A DNA stretch of 54,555 nucleotides, taken from an uncultured Fidelibacterota bacterium (GTDB lineage: Bacteria > Fidelibacterota > Marinisomatia > Marinisomatales > TCS55). How positions within the stretch are numbered: position 1 is the first letter of the stretch; each line of letters starts with the position of its first letter. The notes under the pieces were generated by a model, which saw only the letters and a list, made by a program, of their open reading frames with translations, was not told the origin of the DNA and made no database searches. The translations under genes and the position numbers were made by a program. Positions 1-7,969 of the stretch are shown in pieces. The stretch lies in NCBI GenBank assembly GCA_913009735.1, contig CAJVYU010000004.1, positions 1 to 54,555 on the forward strand, read 5' to 3'.

Positions 1-98
1 GTTGTAGTGCACTAGAATGAGTGATGAAGAAATAGCGGCACACTGGGACTGTTCTTGAAAACGAGATTTTGAATCAATATATGTTTTGTTTTTTTTTT
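1..98. other. Chimeric stub before adapter, ending in poly-T
   Basis: This stretch precedes a sequencing adapter, so it is not contiguous in nature with the sequence after base 164. It carries no recognisable gene and ends in a run of T that abuts the adapter. It is either a misjoined read tail or unrelated sequence and should not be interpreted as upstream DNA of the gene that follows. Confidence 0.8.
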
Positions 99-164
99 CA
101 AGCAGAAGACGGCATACGAGATAAAGGAATGTGACTGGAGTTCAGACGTGTGCTCTTCCGATCT
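99..164 (+). other. Illumina P7 / index adapter contamination
   Basis: Bases 99-122 match the P7 flow-cell oligo, 123-130 (AAAGGAAT) sit where the 8-base index belongs, and 131-164 match the read-2 TruSeq adapter ending in GCTCTTCCGATCT. The match is by recall of the standard adapter and covers the whole 66 bases in the right order. It marks an untrimmed contig end. Confidence 0.97.
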
Positions 165-509
165 ATCGTATTAAAAAATGGCGATCCTTTTATGATTACC
201 GGGTCCCCAGGTGGTTCTGCAATCATCACCACCACTCTTCAGACCATACTTAATGTAATTGTTCATGGGATGGATGTACAAGAAGCCGTTTCAGTACCCC
301 GGACTCACTCTCAATGGCTCCCGGATATATTATTCTATGAAAAAAGAGGATTATCCCAGGATGTTATCCAAAACCTCGAGAAAAAAGGTCACATTGTTAA
401 AATGCATCCCTGGGAATATTTAGGCAGCGCAAATGCGATTGTTATTACGGATAATTGGATTACCGGAGGGGCGGATACACGCGGAGAAAATACTGCCATT
501 GGTTATTAA
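165..509 (+). CDS. ggt: Gamma-glutamyltransferase, C-terminal fragment (5' end missing)
   Basis: This is the end of the small subunit of gamma-glutamyltranspeptidase, an N-terminal nucleophile hydrolase that cleaves gamma-glutamyl bonds such as that of glutathione, normally in the periplasm. The visible part opens with a GDPF..TGSPGGS..I segment, which is the substrate-binding stretch of the family, and continues through HGMDVQEAV, PRTHSQWLPD and the terminal GGADTRGENTAIGY. The autocatalytic threonine lies further upstream and is lost. The reading frame runs back into the adapter, where an ATG at 150 is spurious. The natural gene is cut at 165. The stop overlaps the next start by one base (TAATG), so the two were probably co-translated. 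Confidence 0.9.
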   Translation: MVLKNGDPFMITGSPGGSAIITTTLQTILNVIVHGMDVQEAVSVPRTHSQWLPDILFYEKRGLSQDVIQNLEKKGHIVKMHPWEYLGSANAIVITDNWITGGADTRGENTAIGY

Positions 510-1001
510 TGTCTTTTCATATTGAGGATATTTCTCCGGCAGATTTCCATCAAGTTTTGGAGTTGAATCAACAATCCCAACCTCACCTTAGTGCATTGAC
601 ACTTGAACGATTAAAAAAATTGGCAAAGATGACATTTCATTTTCGGATCATAAAACAGCAGGATGCGATTGCTGCATTCCTCATGGGCATGGAAGATGGC
701 CAGCTTTATGACAGTATGAATTATATCTGGATTTCTGAACGATACAAATCTTTCTACTATATTGACAGAATAGCTGTTGCAGAGGAATATCAAAGACAAG
801 GATTGGGTATTGCATTATATGAAGACAGTCAATCATTTGCTCTGCAGAAAAAAAACCGTTTTGGCTTGTGAAGTAAATATTAAGCCGCCAAACCTTGGTT
901 CAATTCTTTTTCATAAAAAGTTTGGATTTTATTCCATTGGGGAGCAGGACACCGAAGGCGGTAAAAAGCGGGTCCAGTACATGATTAAAAATCTAGTATA
1001 A
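509..1001 (+). pseudogene. GNAT-family acetyltransferase (COG3818-like), frameshifted at an A8 run
   Basis: Two overlapping frames make one GNAT N-acetyltransferase of about 163 residues. The first frame (from ATG 509, overlapping the ggt stop) gives the N-terminal half with the acetyl-CoA loop region VAEEYQRQGLGIALYED. The second frame gives the C-terminal half, CEVNIKPPNLGSILFHKKFGF, typical of the COG3818 branch. The switch is at an A8 run (about 847-854). Removing one A restores a continuous reading QKKTVLACEVN. Because the shift sits in a homopolymer close to a contig edge, a sequencing or assembly error is at least as likely as a real mutation. The substrate is unknown. Confidence 0.85.
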
Positions 1002-1147
1002 GAAAATCTCCCTGCTTTTTACCTGGTTTTCTTCTCTATTTTATAGAGTGAAAATTTATTCCCGGAACATTGCCATTAAGGTCAATTCTGTCAATAAAAT
1101 TGTTAATGCTCACTTATGTATAAAAGCACATTGATATTTAATTTTTT

Positions 1148-2317
1148 TTATGTCATCAATTGGTCTTCTATTAGCTGTACAAATATAGATGTACCAACCA
1201 TCAGAGCACGTTCATCAATATCAAAATGGGAACAATGGTGCGGCACGCTCCTGAAGGGCTGGTTTTCCGGGGCAGACCCCACAAAGAAAAAACAACCTGG
1301 TATTTTTTGAGCATAATAGCTGAAATCTTCGCCGCCCATAGATAAATAGGGATACCCTGCTCCATCACCAACAATCTTCTTTGCCGATACTAACAGCTTT
1401 TCATAAGCAGCTGCATCGTTTATTGTCGGCGGATAACCATCACGGTAATCAAAATCAATGGCGGCACCGAATGACTGGCCAATTCCATCAATAATTTCCT
1501 TCATGCGTGTTTTAATCAACTGGCGATTATCATCTGTATAAGCCCTGGCTGTGCCATTGAGGATAACCTCATCGGCAATAACATTGAAATTATATCCTCC
1601 ATTGATCATGCCAATGGAAACAACTGTACTTTCCAATGGATTCGTATTTCTACTGACAATAGTTTGCAAAGCAGTAATTAAATGGGCGGACACCACCACG
1701 GCATCCACAGAACCCTGCGGAGCAGCTCCATGGCCTCCTATACCTTTAATCTTTATTTCAAACACATCCGCCGCTGCAAGAATAGGCCCTTTCTTCACAC
1801 CCACTTCACCATATTTTTGATAATTCCAAAGATGTATTCCATACACTTCATCTACCCCTTCCAGACAGCCGTCTTCAATCATATAGCGTGCGCCGCCTTC
1901 CCCCTCTTCTGCCGGCTGAAATAAAAATCGAACTGTGCCCTTAATTTCATCCTTTTTATCAGCCAACACTTGTGCGGCACCCAAAAGCATAGCTGTATGT
2001 CCATCATGACCACATGCGTGCATAATACCGTCGTTTAAAGATTTAAAATCACTATCCCCGATTTCCTGAAGAGGCAGAGCGTCCATATCTGCTCTGAGAG
2101 CAATGGTTGGACCTTTACTGCCTTTTAAATCGGCGACTATGCCTGTTTTACCAATACCGGTTCTGACATTGAATCCAAGTTCGTTCAATCGATCAGCCAC
2201 TAAATTTGCAGTTCGATAAACTTCAAAACCCACTTCAGGATGTTTATGTATATCCCTGCGGATGGAAATGATTTCATCAGAAATTTTTTCTACTTCTTTT
2301 CGAATGTTTATATTCAT
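1148..2317 (-). CDS. M20-family amidohydrolase (IAA-amino-acid / N-acyl-amino-acid hydrolase type)
   Basis: This is a metal-dependent amidohydrolase of peptidase family M20, subfamily D, which removes acyl or aryl groups from amino acids. Family hallmarks in order are RRDIHKHPE near the N-terminus, ALRADMDALPLQE, the metal-binding MHACGHDGHTAMLLGAA, FQPAEEGEGGA, GIHLWN and the C-terminal MGGEDFSYYAQKIPG. About 389 residues is the normal length. A longer frame reaches 2362, but the ATG at 2317 (MNINIRKEVEKISDEIISIRRDIHKHPE) fits family N-termini better. No signal peptide is seen, so it is probably cytosolic. The exact substrate cannot be told from sequence. Confidence 0.88.
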   Translation of the reverse strand: MNINIRKEVEKISDEIISIRRDIHKHPEVGFEVYRTANLVADRLNELGFNVRTGIGKTGIVADLKGSKGPTIALRADMDALPLQEIGDSDFKSLNDGIMHACGHDGHTAMLLGAAQVLADKKDEIKGTVRFLFQPAEEGEGGARYMIEDGCLEGVDEVYGIHLWNYQKYGEVGVKKGPILAAADVFEIKIKGIGGHGAAPQGSVDAVVVSAHLITALQTIVSRNTNPLESTVVSIGMINGGYNFNVIADEVILNGTARAYTDDNRQLIKTRMKEIIDGIGQSFGAAIDFDYRDGYPPTINDAAAYEKLLVSAKKIVGDGAGYPYLSMGGEDFSYYAQKIPGCFFFVGSAPENQPFRSVPHHCSHFDIDERALMVGTSIFVQLIEDQLMT

Positions 2318-2448
2318 GTGTTTATTTAATATGGTTTTAATGATTAATAAATTTATCCTCAATTATTCATTAGAGAGTAGTAAACTAACGCCATTTAACA
2401 CTACACTTGTGGATAGCAGAATCATACCCTTCAATAATTATTTAAACC

Positions 2449-2497
2449 ATAAAACGTAAAAAAATGTTTAATTACGTTTTACATATTTACGTTTTAT
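2449..2497. promoter_or_regulatory. Inverted repeat with three AAAACGTAA-type boxes upstream of the M20 gene
   Basis: ATAAAACGTAAA (2449-2460) and TTTACGTTTTAT (2486-2497) are a perfect 12-bp inverted repeat. A third, partial copy (TTACGTTTTACAT, about 2472-2484) lies between them. The site is about 130 bp upstream of the M20 start and just beyond the rlmN stop. It could be a repressor operator or part of a transcription stop. Neither role is shown. Confidence 0.45.
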
Positions 2498-2574
2498 ATA
2501 CAACGACGCCCCTATTTTTCTTCCCTTGCAAACCCTTTGATTTTAAAGCTGATGAATTAATCAGATTATCTTTA

Positions 2575-3621
2575 TTAGGGTGTTTTTTCCAGTACAGCCA
2601 ATTGACCGCATCCGGCAGAAATATCTGTACCTTTACTCCACCGAATTGTTACCGGAAATGGTGCGCTTTTCATCACAGCAATAAACGCTTTAATTACTTT
2701 TTCCGGAGGCCGATGGTAATCCCCCCCTATTTCATTATAGGGAATGATGTTTACCTTGCATCGTTTTCCTGACAATAATTTAATTAACTTATATGCATCA
2801 TCAATGCTATCTGTAATTCCCTCCATCAATACATATTCAAATGTAACCGGATGGCGGGAATTTGAGGTATAGTCGTCAATGGCGTTCATTAATTCCGGAA
2901 GTGGATATTTTCTGGCAATGGACATAGTTTTAAGACGGCTTTCCTGTGAAAAGCCATTTAAACTAACTGCTAATTTATAACGATGTTTTTCATCTGTATA
3001 ACGAATGATTTTTGGTATAATACCCACTGTGGAAATGGTAATCCGCTGTGCTCCAAATTTAATTCCATTTTCATTATTTAATAGGTCCGCCGCTGCAATA
3101 ACTTTGTCATAATTCAGAAAGGGTTCTCCCATCCCCATGAAAACAATATTGGTAATCGCTGATTGAGATTCTCTTCTCACTTGCAGGAACTGATCAACAA
3201 TCTCCCCTACAGATAAATTTTTCTGGAAACCCATGGAAGCGGTTGCACAAAATAGACAATCCAATACACAGCCAACTTGTGATGAAATACAAATTGTCAC
3301 TCGGTTTTTTTCTCTCATTAATACTGATTCAACCATTTCACCTGTTTGCAAACCAAAAAGGAACTTGCGCGTGGATTCAGTAGTTGAACCGGTCACACGA
3401 ATTAATTCAAGTGGATGAATACAATATTGTTCATGTAATCGTTGGCGCAATTCATTGGGGAAATTTCTCATTTCATGAAATGAATTCACGCTGCTTTTAT
3501 ATAACCATGTAAAGAGTTGTTCGGTTCTAAATGATGGTTCTTGCAAATGACTGCAAATACATTCAAGTTCGGTTTGATTTAATCCGATTAGAGCCTGTTT
3601 TGAATTTGTTTCAGAATTCAT
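2575..3621 (-). CDS. rlmN: Dual-specificity RNA methyltransferase RlmN
   Basis: This is a radical SAM enzyme that methylates C2 of A2503 in 23S rRNA and of A37 in some tRNAs. The cluster motif CVLDCLFC (CX3CX2C), the GMGEP and GAQRITISTVGI segments, the SLNG strand and the C-terminal IRWSKGTDISAGCGQL, which holds the methyl-accepting cysteine, are all present. The open frame extends to a TTG at 3663, but the ATG at 3621 gives a normal-length protein of about 348 residues and is preferred. It stands alone on the minus strand, with a MITE copy beginning about 95 bp upstream. Confidence 0.95.
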   Translation of the reverse strand: MNSETNSKQALIGLNQTELECICSHLQEPSFRTEQLFTWLYKSSVNSFHEMRNFPNELRQRLHEQYCIHPLELIRVTGSTTESTRKFLFGLQTGEMVESVLMREKNRVTICISSQVGCVLDCLFCATASMGFQKNLSVGEIVDQFLQVRRESQSAITNIVFMGMGEPFLNYDKVIAAADLLNNENGIKFGAQRITISTVGIIPKIIRYTDEKHRYKLAVSLNGFSQESRLKTMSIARKYPLPELMNAIDDYTSNSRHPVTFEYVLMEGITDSIDDAYKLIKLLSGKRCKVNIIPYNEIGGDYHRPPEKVIKAFIAVMKSAPFPVTIRWSKGTDISAGCGQLAVLEKTP

Positions 3622-3717
3622 GGATGGAGAATTTCGACCATCTTTTAAGGTCTGGCAAGACAATAAGATTGATTCAAGGAGTGTTGACTATTAAGTTTGC
3701 CCCCTTCTAAACTTTTA

Positions 3718-3903
3718 GAACCTTTTGATAAACCTGATGTATGAAGAAAAAGGACTTAAAATTTATTTAATTGAGGCGGAAAACACAGCCACTAGCGTGG
3801 CTATCGGCAAGTTTTCCAACGAAAAGCTAACGAATTTTAAACTTTTTAACTTGTCCGCTCTGGCGGATAGGCGGGTTTGTGCAATAGGTTTTTCAAAGGG
3901 TTC
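3718..3903 (+). mobile_element. MITE-like element, copy R1 (forward), upstream of moxR
   Basis: One of seven copies of a short element whose ends are imperfect inverted repeats of the form GAnnnCTTTGCAAAACCT. This copy starts GAACCTTTTGATAAACC and ends GGTTTTTCAAAGGGTTC. It is 186 bp because a small palindrome, TCCGCTCTGGCGGA (3854-3867), lies near the right end. The flanks TTTTA/TATTA are an imperfect 5-bp duplication. The right end is 26 bp before the moxR start codon. A fortuitous open frame through it is not a gene. Confidence 0.8.
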
Positions 3904-3928
3904 TATTAACAAATTACCAGGATAAAAA

Positions 3929-4909
3929 ATGCCTATACAGCAAGATTCACAATTAGTAAAAGAATTGGAACAATTTCGCCGGGATTTTATGAATGAAATC
4001 GGTAAAGTGATCATCGGTCAACAAAATATCATTGATCATTTTCTGATTTCCCTAATTTGTAAAGGGCATGCTCTTTTAGTTGGAGTTCCGGGACTGGCAA
4101 AGACCTTGTTAATTAAATCCATGTCAGAATTATTAGACCTCAAATTCAGCCGCATTCAATTCACACCGGATCTAATGCCAAGTGACATCACAGGCACTGA
4201 GGTTATCGAAGAAGATCATGCAACCGGAAGGCGTGAGTTCCGTTTTTTTAAAGGGCCTATTTTTGGGAATATAATTTTAGCAGATGAAATCAACCGGACA
4301 CCGCCTAAAACACAATCTGCACTGTTGCAGGCTATGCAGGAATATACGGTCACGACCGGCGGACAGACTTATACATTGGACGAACCCTTTTTTGTATTGG
4401 CAACTCAAAACCCCATTGAACAGGAAGGGACCTATCCGCTTCCTGAGGCGCAGTTGGACAGGTTCATGTTCAATATTAATATTGATTATCCAAGCCGGGA
4501 TGAAGAAGTGGCTATTGTTCAGACAACAACCAGCGGAATGGAATCAACACTGAATCCGATTATAACAAAATCCAAACTGTTGGAATTCCAGGGATTAGTC
4601 AGACGCGTTCCGGTAGCAGAAAATGTAGTCGAATATGCTGTTGATCTCGTCAGTAATACCAGACCAAATTCGGATAAAGCCCCTGAGTTTGTAAACGAAT
4701 GGATAGACTGGGGAGCCGGTCCAAGAGCGTCACAATATTTAATTCTTGGCGCCAAAGGTCGTGCAGTATTGGATGGCCGTCCCACTCCGGATATTTCTGA
4801 TGTTAATGCACTGGCGTTACCTGTTTTGCGGCATCGTATCATAACCAATTTCAACGCAGAAGCGGATGACATAAAAGTGGATGAAATTATTTTAAAACTT
4901 ATAGGTTAG
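3929..4909 (+). CDS. MoxR-family AAA+ ATPase
   Basis: MoxR ATPases act as chaperones that help mature or insert partner complexes, and are almost always encoded next to a DUF58 protein. The 326-residue protein has Walker A GVPGLAKT (about 52-59), Walker B IILADEIN (about 115-122), an ATQNPIEQEGTYPLPEAQLDRF block covering sensor 1 and the arginine finger, and the C-terminal lid domain. The start ATG at 3929 has no strong ribosome site. The DUF58 partner follows after an inserted small gene at 4953-5321. The client of this pair is unknown. Confidence 0.92.
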   Translation: MPIQQDSQLVKELEQFRRDFMNEIGKVIIGQQNIIDHFLISLICKGHALLVGVPGLAKTLLIKSMSELLDLKFSRIQFTPDLMPSDITGTEVIEEDHATGRREFRFFKGPIFGNIILADEINRTPPKTQSALLQAMQEYTVTTGGQTYTLDEPFFVLATQNPIEQEGTYPLPEAQLDRFMFNINIDYPSRDEEVAIVQTTTSGMESTLNPIITKSKLLEFQGLVRRVPVAENVVEYAVDLVSNTRPNSDKAPEFVNEWIDWGAGPRASQYLILGAKGRAVLDGRPTPDISDVNALALPVLRHRIITNFNAEADDIKVDEIILKLIG

Positions 4910-4918
4910 ACGGTTGAG

Positions 4919-5329
4919 GTTAGATGTTAAATGTAAATAATGGGGGAATGAAATGGCTTCATTTAAAGAGCTAGAAGTTTTCAAATTATCAGTACAGTAT
5001 GTGAAATCTATCTATCAGATTACAAAATCATATCCAAAAGAAGAAAAATATGGCTTGATAAGCCAATTAAGAGATGCAGCAATCGGCATTCCCCCGTGCA
5101 TAGCTGAAAGTACAGGTAGAAGAACTGCTAATGATAGAAAGCATTTTATTGATATTGCTTTAGCTTCATTGTATGAAACTCATTCACAATTAATTGTTTC
5201 AGAAGCTTTAGAATATATTGCGAAAGAGCGATTGAATAATGCTGAACCATTCATCGAAAAGTTAAAAGCAAAACTGATCGCATATCAAAATTCAATAAAA
5301 GACAGACCATCCAGCACCTAACATCTAAC
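4919..5329 (+). mobile_element. Four-helix-bundle gene cassette bounded by 11-bp inverted repeats
   Basis: GTTAGATGTTA (4919-4929) and TAACATCTAAC (5319-5329) are perfect inverted repeats that exactly bracket the small gene 4953-5321 and separate moxR from its usual DUF58 partner. Genes of this family are known as intervening sequences in 23S rRNA and as scattered chromosomal cassettes. The layout here looks like an inserted unit. No transposase is encoded. Confidence 0.6.
4953..5321 (+). CDS. Four-helix bundle protein (23S rRNA intervening-sequence protein family)
   Basis: This 122-residue protein belongs to the four-helix bundle / S23 family (TIGR02436). The family pattern is visible: an N-terminal F.EL.VF..S segment, then SYPKEEKYGLISQLRDAAIGIPPCIAESTGR, then a KHFIDIALASLYETHSQL helix and a charged C-terminal helix. 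The molecular role of the family is not known. Its members are notable for sitting in mobile or intervening segments. Here it lies between moxR and DUF58, flanked by inverted repeats, and its stop falls inside the right repeat. Confidence 0.88.
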   Translation: MASFKELEVFKLSVQYVKSIYQITKSYPKEEKYGLISQLRDAAIGIPPCIAESTGRRTANDRKHFIDIALASLYETHSQLIVSEALEYIAKERLNNAEPFIEKLKAKLIAYQNSIKDRPSST

Positions 5330-5336
5330 GTCTATC

Positions 5337-6230
5337 GTGATAGATAAGAAAAAATATCTCCAACCGGAAACAGTAGCCAAATTAGATAACATGGCATTGC
5401 GGGCGCGATTGGTCGTGGAGGGATATATTATTGGTCAGCATAAAAGTCCTTATCATGGTTTCAGTGTGGAGTTTGCAGAACATCGTGCCTATGGTCCTGG
5501 AGACGAAATTCGCCATATTGATTGGAAACTCTACGGAAAAACGGATCGCTATTATGTAAAGCAATATGAAGAAGAAACGAACCTTCGGTCTTACATTTTA
5601 TTGGATTGCAGCCGATCCATGAAGTACACAAGTGGTTCCATTACAAAACTGGATTATGCGTCATTTTTATCTGCAGCATTATCTTATTTAATGTTAAATC
5701 AACGTGACGGTGTGGGGCTCATTCTCTTCGATGAAAAAATCAAAAAATTCATTCCCCCGCGTTCAACCGCTAGTCACTTAAACTCTATATTGAAAAATCT
5801 TGAAAAACCTGAATGTGGCTCGGATACAAAAATAGGCCCGGTTTTGCATGAAATGGCTGAAAGAATTAAGAAACGTGGTTTGGTTATTCTGATCTCCGAT
5901 TTGATGGATAACCAGGAAGATATCATTAATGGATTAAAACATTTCCGGCACAACAAACAGGAAGTCATTCTGTTTCAGATACTGGATCGTAAGGAATTGG
6001 AATTCGATTTTAACGTTCGGACGCGATTTAAAGATATGGAAAGTGGAGAAACCCTTACCACAGAGCCGTGGCAAATAAAAACTGATTATAAAAAACGAAT
6101 CAAGAGTATTCAACAATCATATCGAAAACGCTGTCGTGAACAACTGATTGATTATGTACCACTTTTTACGGATCAAAACCTTGATATTGCTTTGAATGGT
6201 TTTCTGAATAAACGTCAAAAATTGGGATAA
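5337..6230 (+). CDS. DUF58 domain protein (MoxR partner, VWA-like)
   Basis: This DUF58 protein of 297 residues carries the family signature (FAEHRAYGPGDEIRHIDWKLYGKTDRYYVKQYEEE) and a von Willebrand A-like core with the metal-site-like motif DCSRSMKY (about residue 95). It works with the MoxR ATPase, but the target process is undefined. The only usable start is a GTG at 5337, a few bases after the inverted repeat of the upstream cassette, so that insertion may have rebuilt its translation start. The Bat-type genes that often follow are absent. Confidence 0.88.
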   Translation: MIDKKKYLQPETVAKLDNMALRARLVVEGYIIGQHKSPYHGFSVEFAEHRAYGPGDEIRHIDWKLYGKTDRYYVKQYEEETNLRSYILLDCSRSMKYTSGSITKLDYASFLSAALSYLMLNQRDGVGLILFDEKIKKFIPPRSTASHLNSILKNLEKPECGSDTKIGPVLHEMAERIKKRGLVILISDLMDNQEDIINGLKHFRHNKQEVILFQILDRKELEFDFNVRTRFKDMESGETLTTEPWQIKTDYKKRIKSIQQSYRKRCREQLIDYVPLFTDQNLDIALNGFLNKRQKLG

Positions 6231-6256
6231 AAATCCGCAATTACAACAAATCCTAC

Positions 6257-6284
6257 TTGTATTGATTTGTGGGTTTAGTATAAT
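6257..6284 (+). promoter_or_regulatory. Putative sigma-70-type promoter of the BrnT/BrnA pair
   Basis: TTGTAT (6257-6262) and a perfect TATAAT (6279-6284) are separated by 16 bases, 17 bases upstream of the brnT ATG. The distance suggests a very short leader. Only the -10 box is strong. Confidence 0.45.
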
Positions 6285-6301
6285 TATGGTATATTTATTA
6301 T

Positions 6302-6562
6302 ATGGAATTTGAGTATAATCCGGCAAAGAGCGAATCAAACAAGAAAAAACACGGGATTGATTTTATTAAAGCTACTGCACTTTGGGAAGATATGGAACGC
6401 TTGGAAATTCCAGCTCGAACCGAGGATGAGTTTCGATCTATGGTTATTGGGAAAATTGATGGAAAATACTGGTCTGCGGTTATTACCTATCGTAATAATA
6501 AAGTAAGGATTATTTCAGTAAGAAAATCACACAAGAAAGAGGTGAAATTGTATGAAAGCTAA
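6302..6562 (+). CDS. brnT: BrnT-family toxin (DUF497)
   Basis: This 86-residue protein has the BrnT pattern: FEYNPAKSESNKKKHGIDFIKATALWED at the start, a central IGKIDGKYWSAVITYR strand pair and the terminal VRIISVRKSHKKEVKLYE. BrnT proteins are RelE-like ribonuclease toxins that stop translation. The catalytic-type basic residues in the C-terminal RIISVRKSHKKE are present. Its last 11 bases overlap the start of the downstream antitoxin gene, the usual coupled layout of this system. Confidence 0.87.
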   Translation: MEFEYNPAKSESNKKKHGIDFIKATALWEDMERLEIPARTEDEFRSMVIGKIDGKYWSAVITYRNNKVRIISVRKSHKKEVKLYES

Positions 6563-6773
6563 AGAATTTGATAAAAAATTCGAAAATGGTGAAGATGTCA
6601 TAAAGTATTTAGATATTTCCCGAGCAATTCGCCCCGGTCAACAGCAAAAGCGTGTTAATGTTGATTTCCCGGAATGGATGGTTCACTCCTTAGATAAAGA
6701 GGCAAAACGACTCGGCGTAACCAGACAATCCATTATCAAAATCTGGATTGCAGAGAGATTAAAGGCGGCGTAA
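6552..6773 (+). CDS. brnA: BrnA-like antitoxin (ribbon-helix-helix)
   Basis: This 73-residue partner of BrnT ends in a CopG/MetJ-like ribbon-helix-helix region: KRVNVDFPEWMVHSLDKEAKRLGVTRQSIIKIWIAERL. That fold would bind the toxin and repress the shared promoter. It overlaps the toxin gene by 11 bases. The toxin-first order matches BrnT-BrnA systems. The N-terminal helix KEFDKKFENGEDVIKYLDISRA is also typical. Confidence 0.85.
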   Translation: MKAKEFDKKFENGEDVIKYLDISRAIRPGQQQKRVNVDFPEWMVHSLDKEAKRLGVTRQSIIKIWIAERLKAA

Positions 6774-6827
6774 AAACAATAATGCGGATCGTATCGACGT
6801 CAAAAAGTGGCGTGGTTGATGCACATG

Positions 6828-7904
6828 CTACTCATACTTTTTCGATTTATCATAATATCTTTGGGCTTGATCTGGTTTTCCCTGCTGTAAAAGAACTCTC
6901 GCTATTCCACGGTAATGTGAAGCGTTTTCCGGTTCGAGATAAATAAGTTCTTTATAGAATTTTTCTGCTTTACGCCATTTCCCATTACTTTCAAATGTTT
7001 GAGCCATACCCAATATAGCTTCCACATCATTTGGGTTAAGGTCCAAAGCAGTTGTAAAGTGATCCTCTGCTGCATCAAATTCTCCAACTTGATTATACAA
7101 AATCCCAAGGTTGAAATGTAAATCAGCTTTTGTCTTATTATCTCCTGTTGCATTAATTGCTCGCTCATACGTAGAAATAGATGCGTCCGTATTTCCTATA
7201 TCATAATATGTTTGAGCCAATGTGCGAATAGCTGAACTATTTTGCGGTTCTAATTCAACTGCTTTTTCTAAATATAGCAACGCATCATCTGGTCGACCAT
7301 TTCTGGTCAGGATTTGTCCAGCCGTCAAGTTAGCATTGAAGTCGTCAGGAGAAATACTAACAGCTTTGGTAATTAATTCAGCTGACGTGTCAGTTTCTCC
7401 CAGTTCATAATAGCATGTAGATAACATAGTATAATTAAAGCTTTCGTCCGGTTTAATACTGACAGCAGAATTAAATTCTTTTATTGCATTTTTGATAGTT
7501 TCATTTTTCTCTTCACCTTCTAAATCTTTAGCACTATTGTATGTTTTAACACCATTATTATACGCATCAGTCCAAAACTGGTAGCGGGACATCTTTACGA
7601 ATTCTTCAACAGTTTTACCGTCTAATATTTTTGCCTGTGGATTGATAGCGAGTGCTTTATCAAACGCTTCATTCATTTCTGCCCAGCGCCCCGATCTGCC
7701 ATAAATATAATGGCCTAGTTGAAAAGGTATTTCCGGGTTGTCCGGTTCTACCACCATAGCTTTGATAAGAAATTTTTCAGCTTTTTCATACTCGTTTTGC
7801 TGCAAATACAACTTTGCAGATGTGTATTCTTCGCTGGTACAACTAATCATAAAAAGAACGACAAATAAAAGTGAAAAATGGGTGATTCTATTCATTTGCA
7901 TCAT
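6828..7904 (-). CDS. TPR-repeat lipoprotein
   Basis: This 358-residue lipoprotein has a hydrophobic signal ending in the lipobox FMISC and then at least seven tetratricopeptide repeats. Clear ones include YEKAEKFLIKAMVVEPDNPEIPFQLG, DALLYLEKAVELEPQNSSAIRTLA and DAAEDHFTTALDLNPNDVEAILGMA. TPR arrays are protein-binding scaffolds, and the protein should be anchored at the inner or outer membrane. Three in-frame ATGs lie at 7904, 7901 and 7895. A GAGGA site just upstream fits the first two best. The binding partner and pathway are unknown. Confidence 0.85.
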   Translation of the reverse strand: MMQMNRITHFSLLFVVLFMISCTSEEYTSAKLYLQQNEYEKAEKFLIKAMVVEPDNPEIPFQLGHYIYGRSGRWAEMNEAFDKALAINPQAKILDGKTVEEFVKMSRYQFWTDAYNNGVKTYNSAKDLEGEEKNETIKNAIKEFNSAVSIKPDESFNYTMLSTCYYELGETDTSAELITKAVSISPDDFNANLTAGQILTRNGRPDDALLYLEKAVELEPQNSSAIRTLAQTYYDIGNTDASISTYERAINATGDNKTKADLHFNLGILYNQVGEFDAAEDHFTTALDLNPNDVEAILGMAQTFESNGKWRKAEKFYKELIYLEPENASHYRGIARVLLQQGKPDQAQRYYDKSKKYE

Positions 7905-7969
7905 GATTCCTCTAATTGAATTTATTAAGATTATAATAGATTAGAAAATTAGACAAGACGGGGTTATTT

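Noticed and set aside
150-509. ATG at 150 as the start of a short ggt-like protein
   Set aside because: The ATG lies in the sequencing adapter. The true frame is open from 165 and its natural start is off the contig.
3725-4014. Small open frames on both strands before moxR
   Set aside because: They run through MITE copy R1, have no family resemblance and recur in other MITE copies as sequence by-products.
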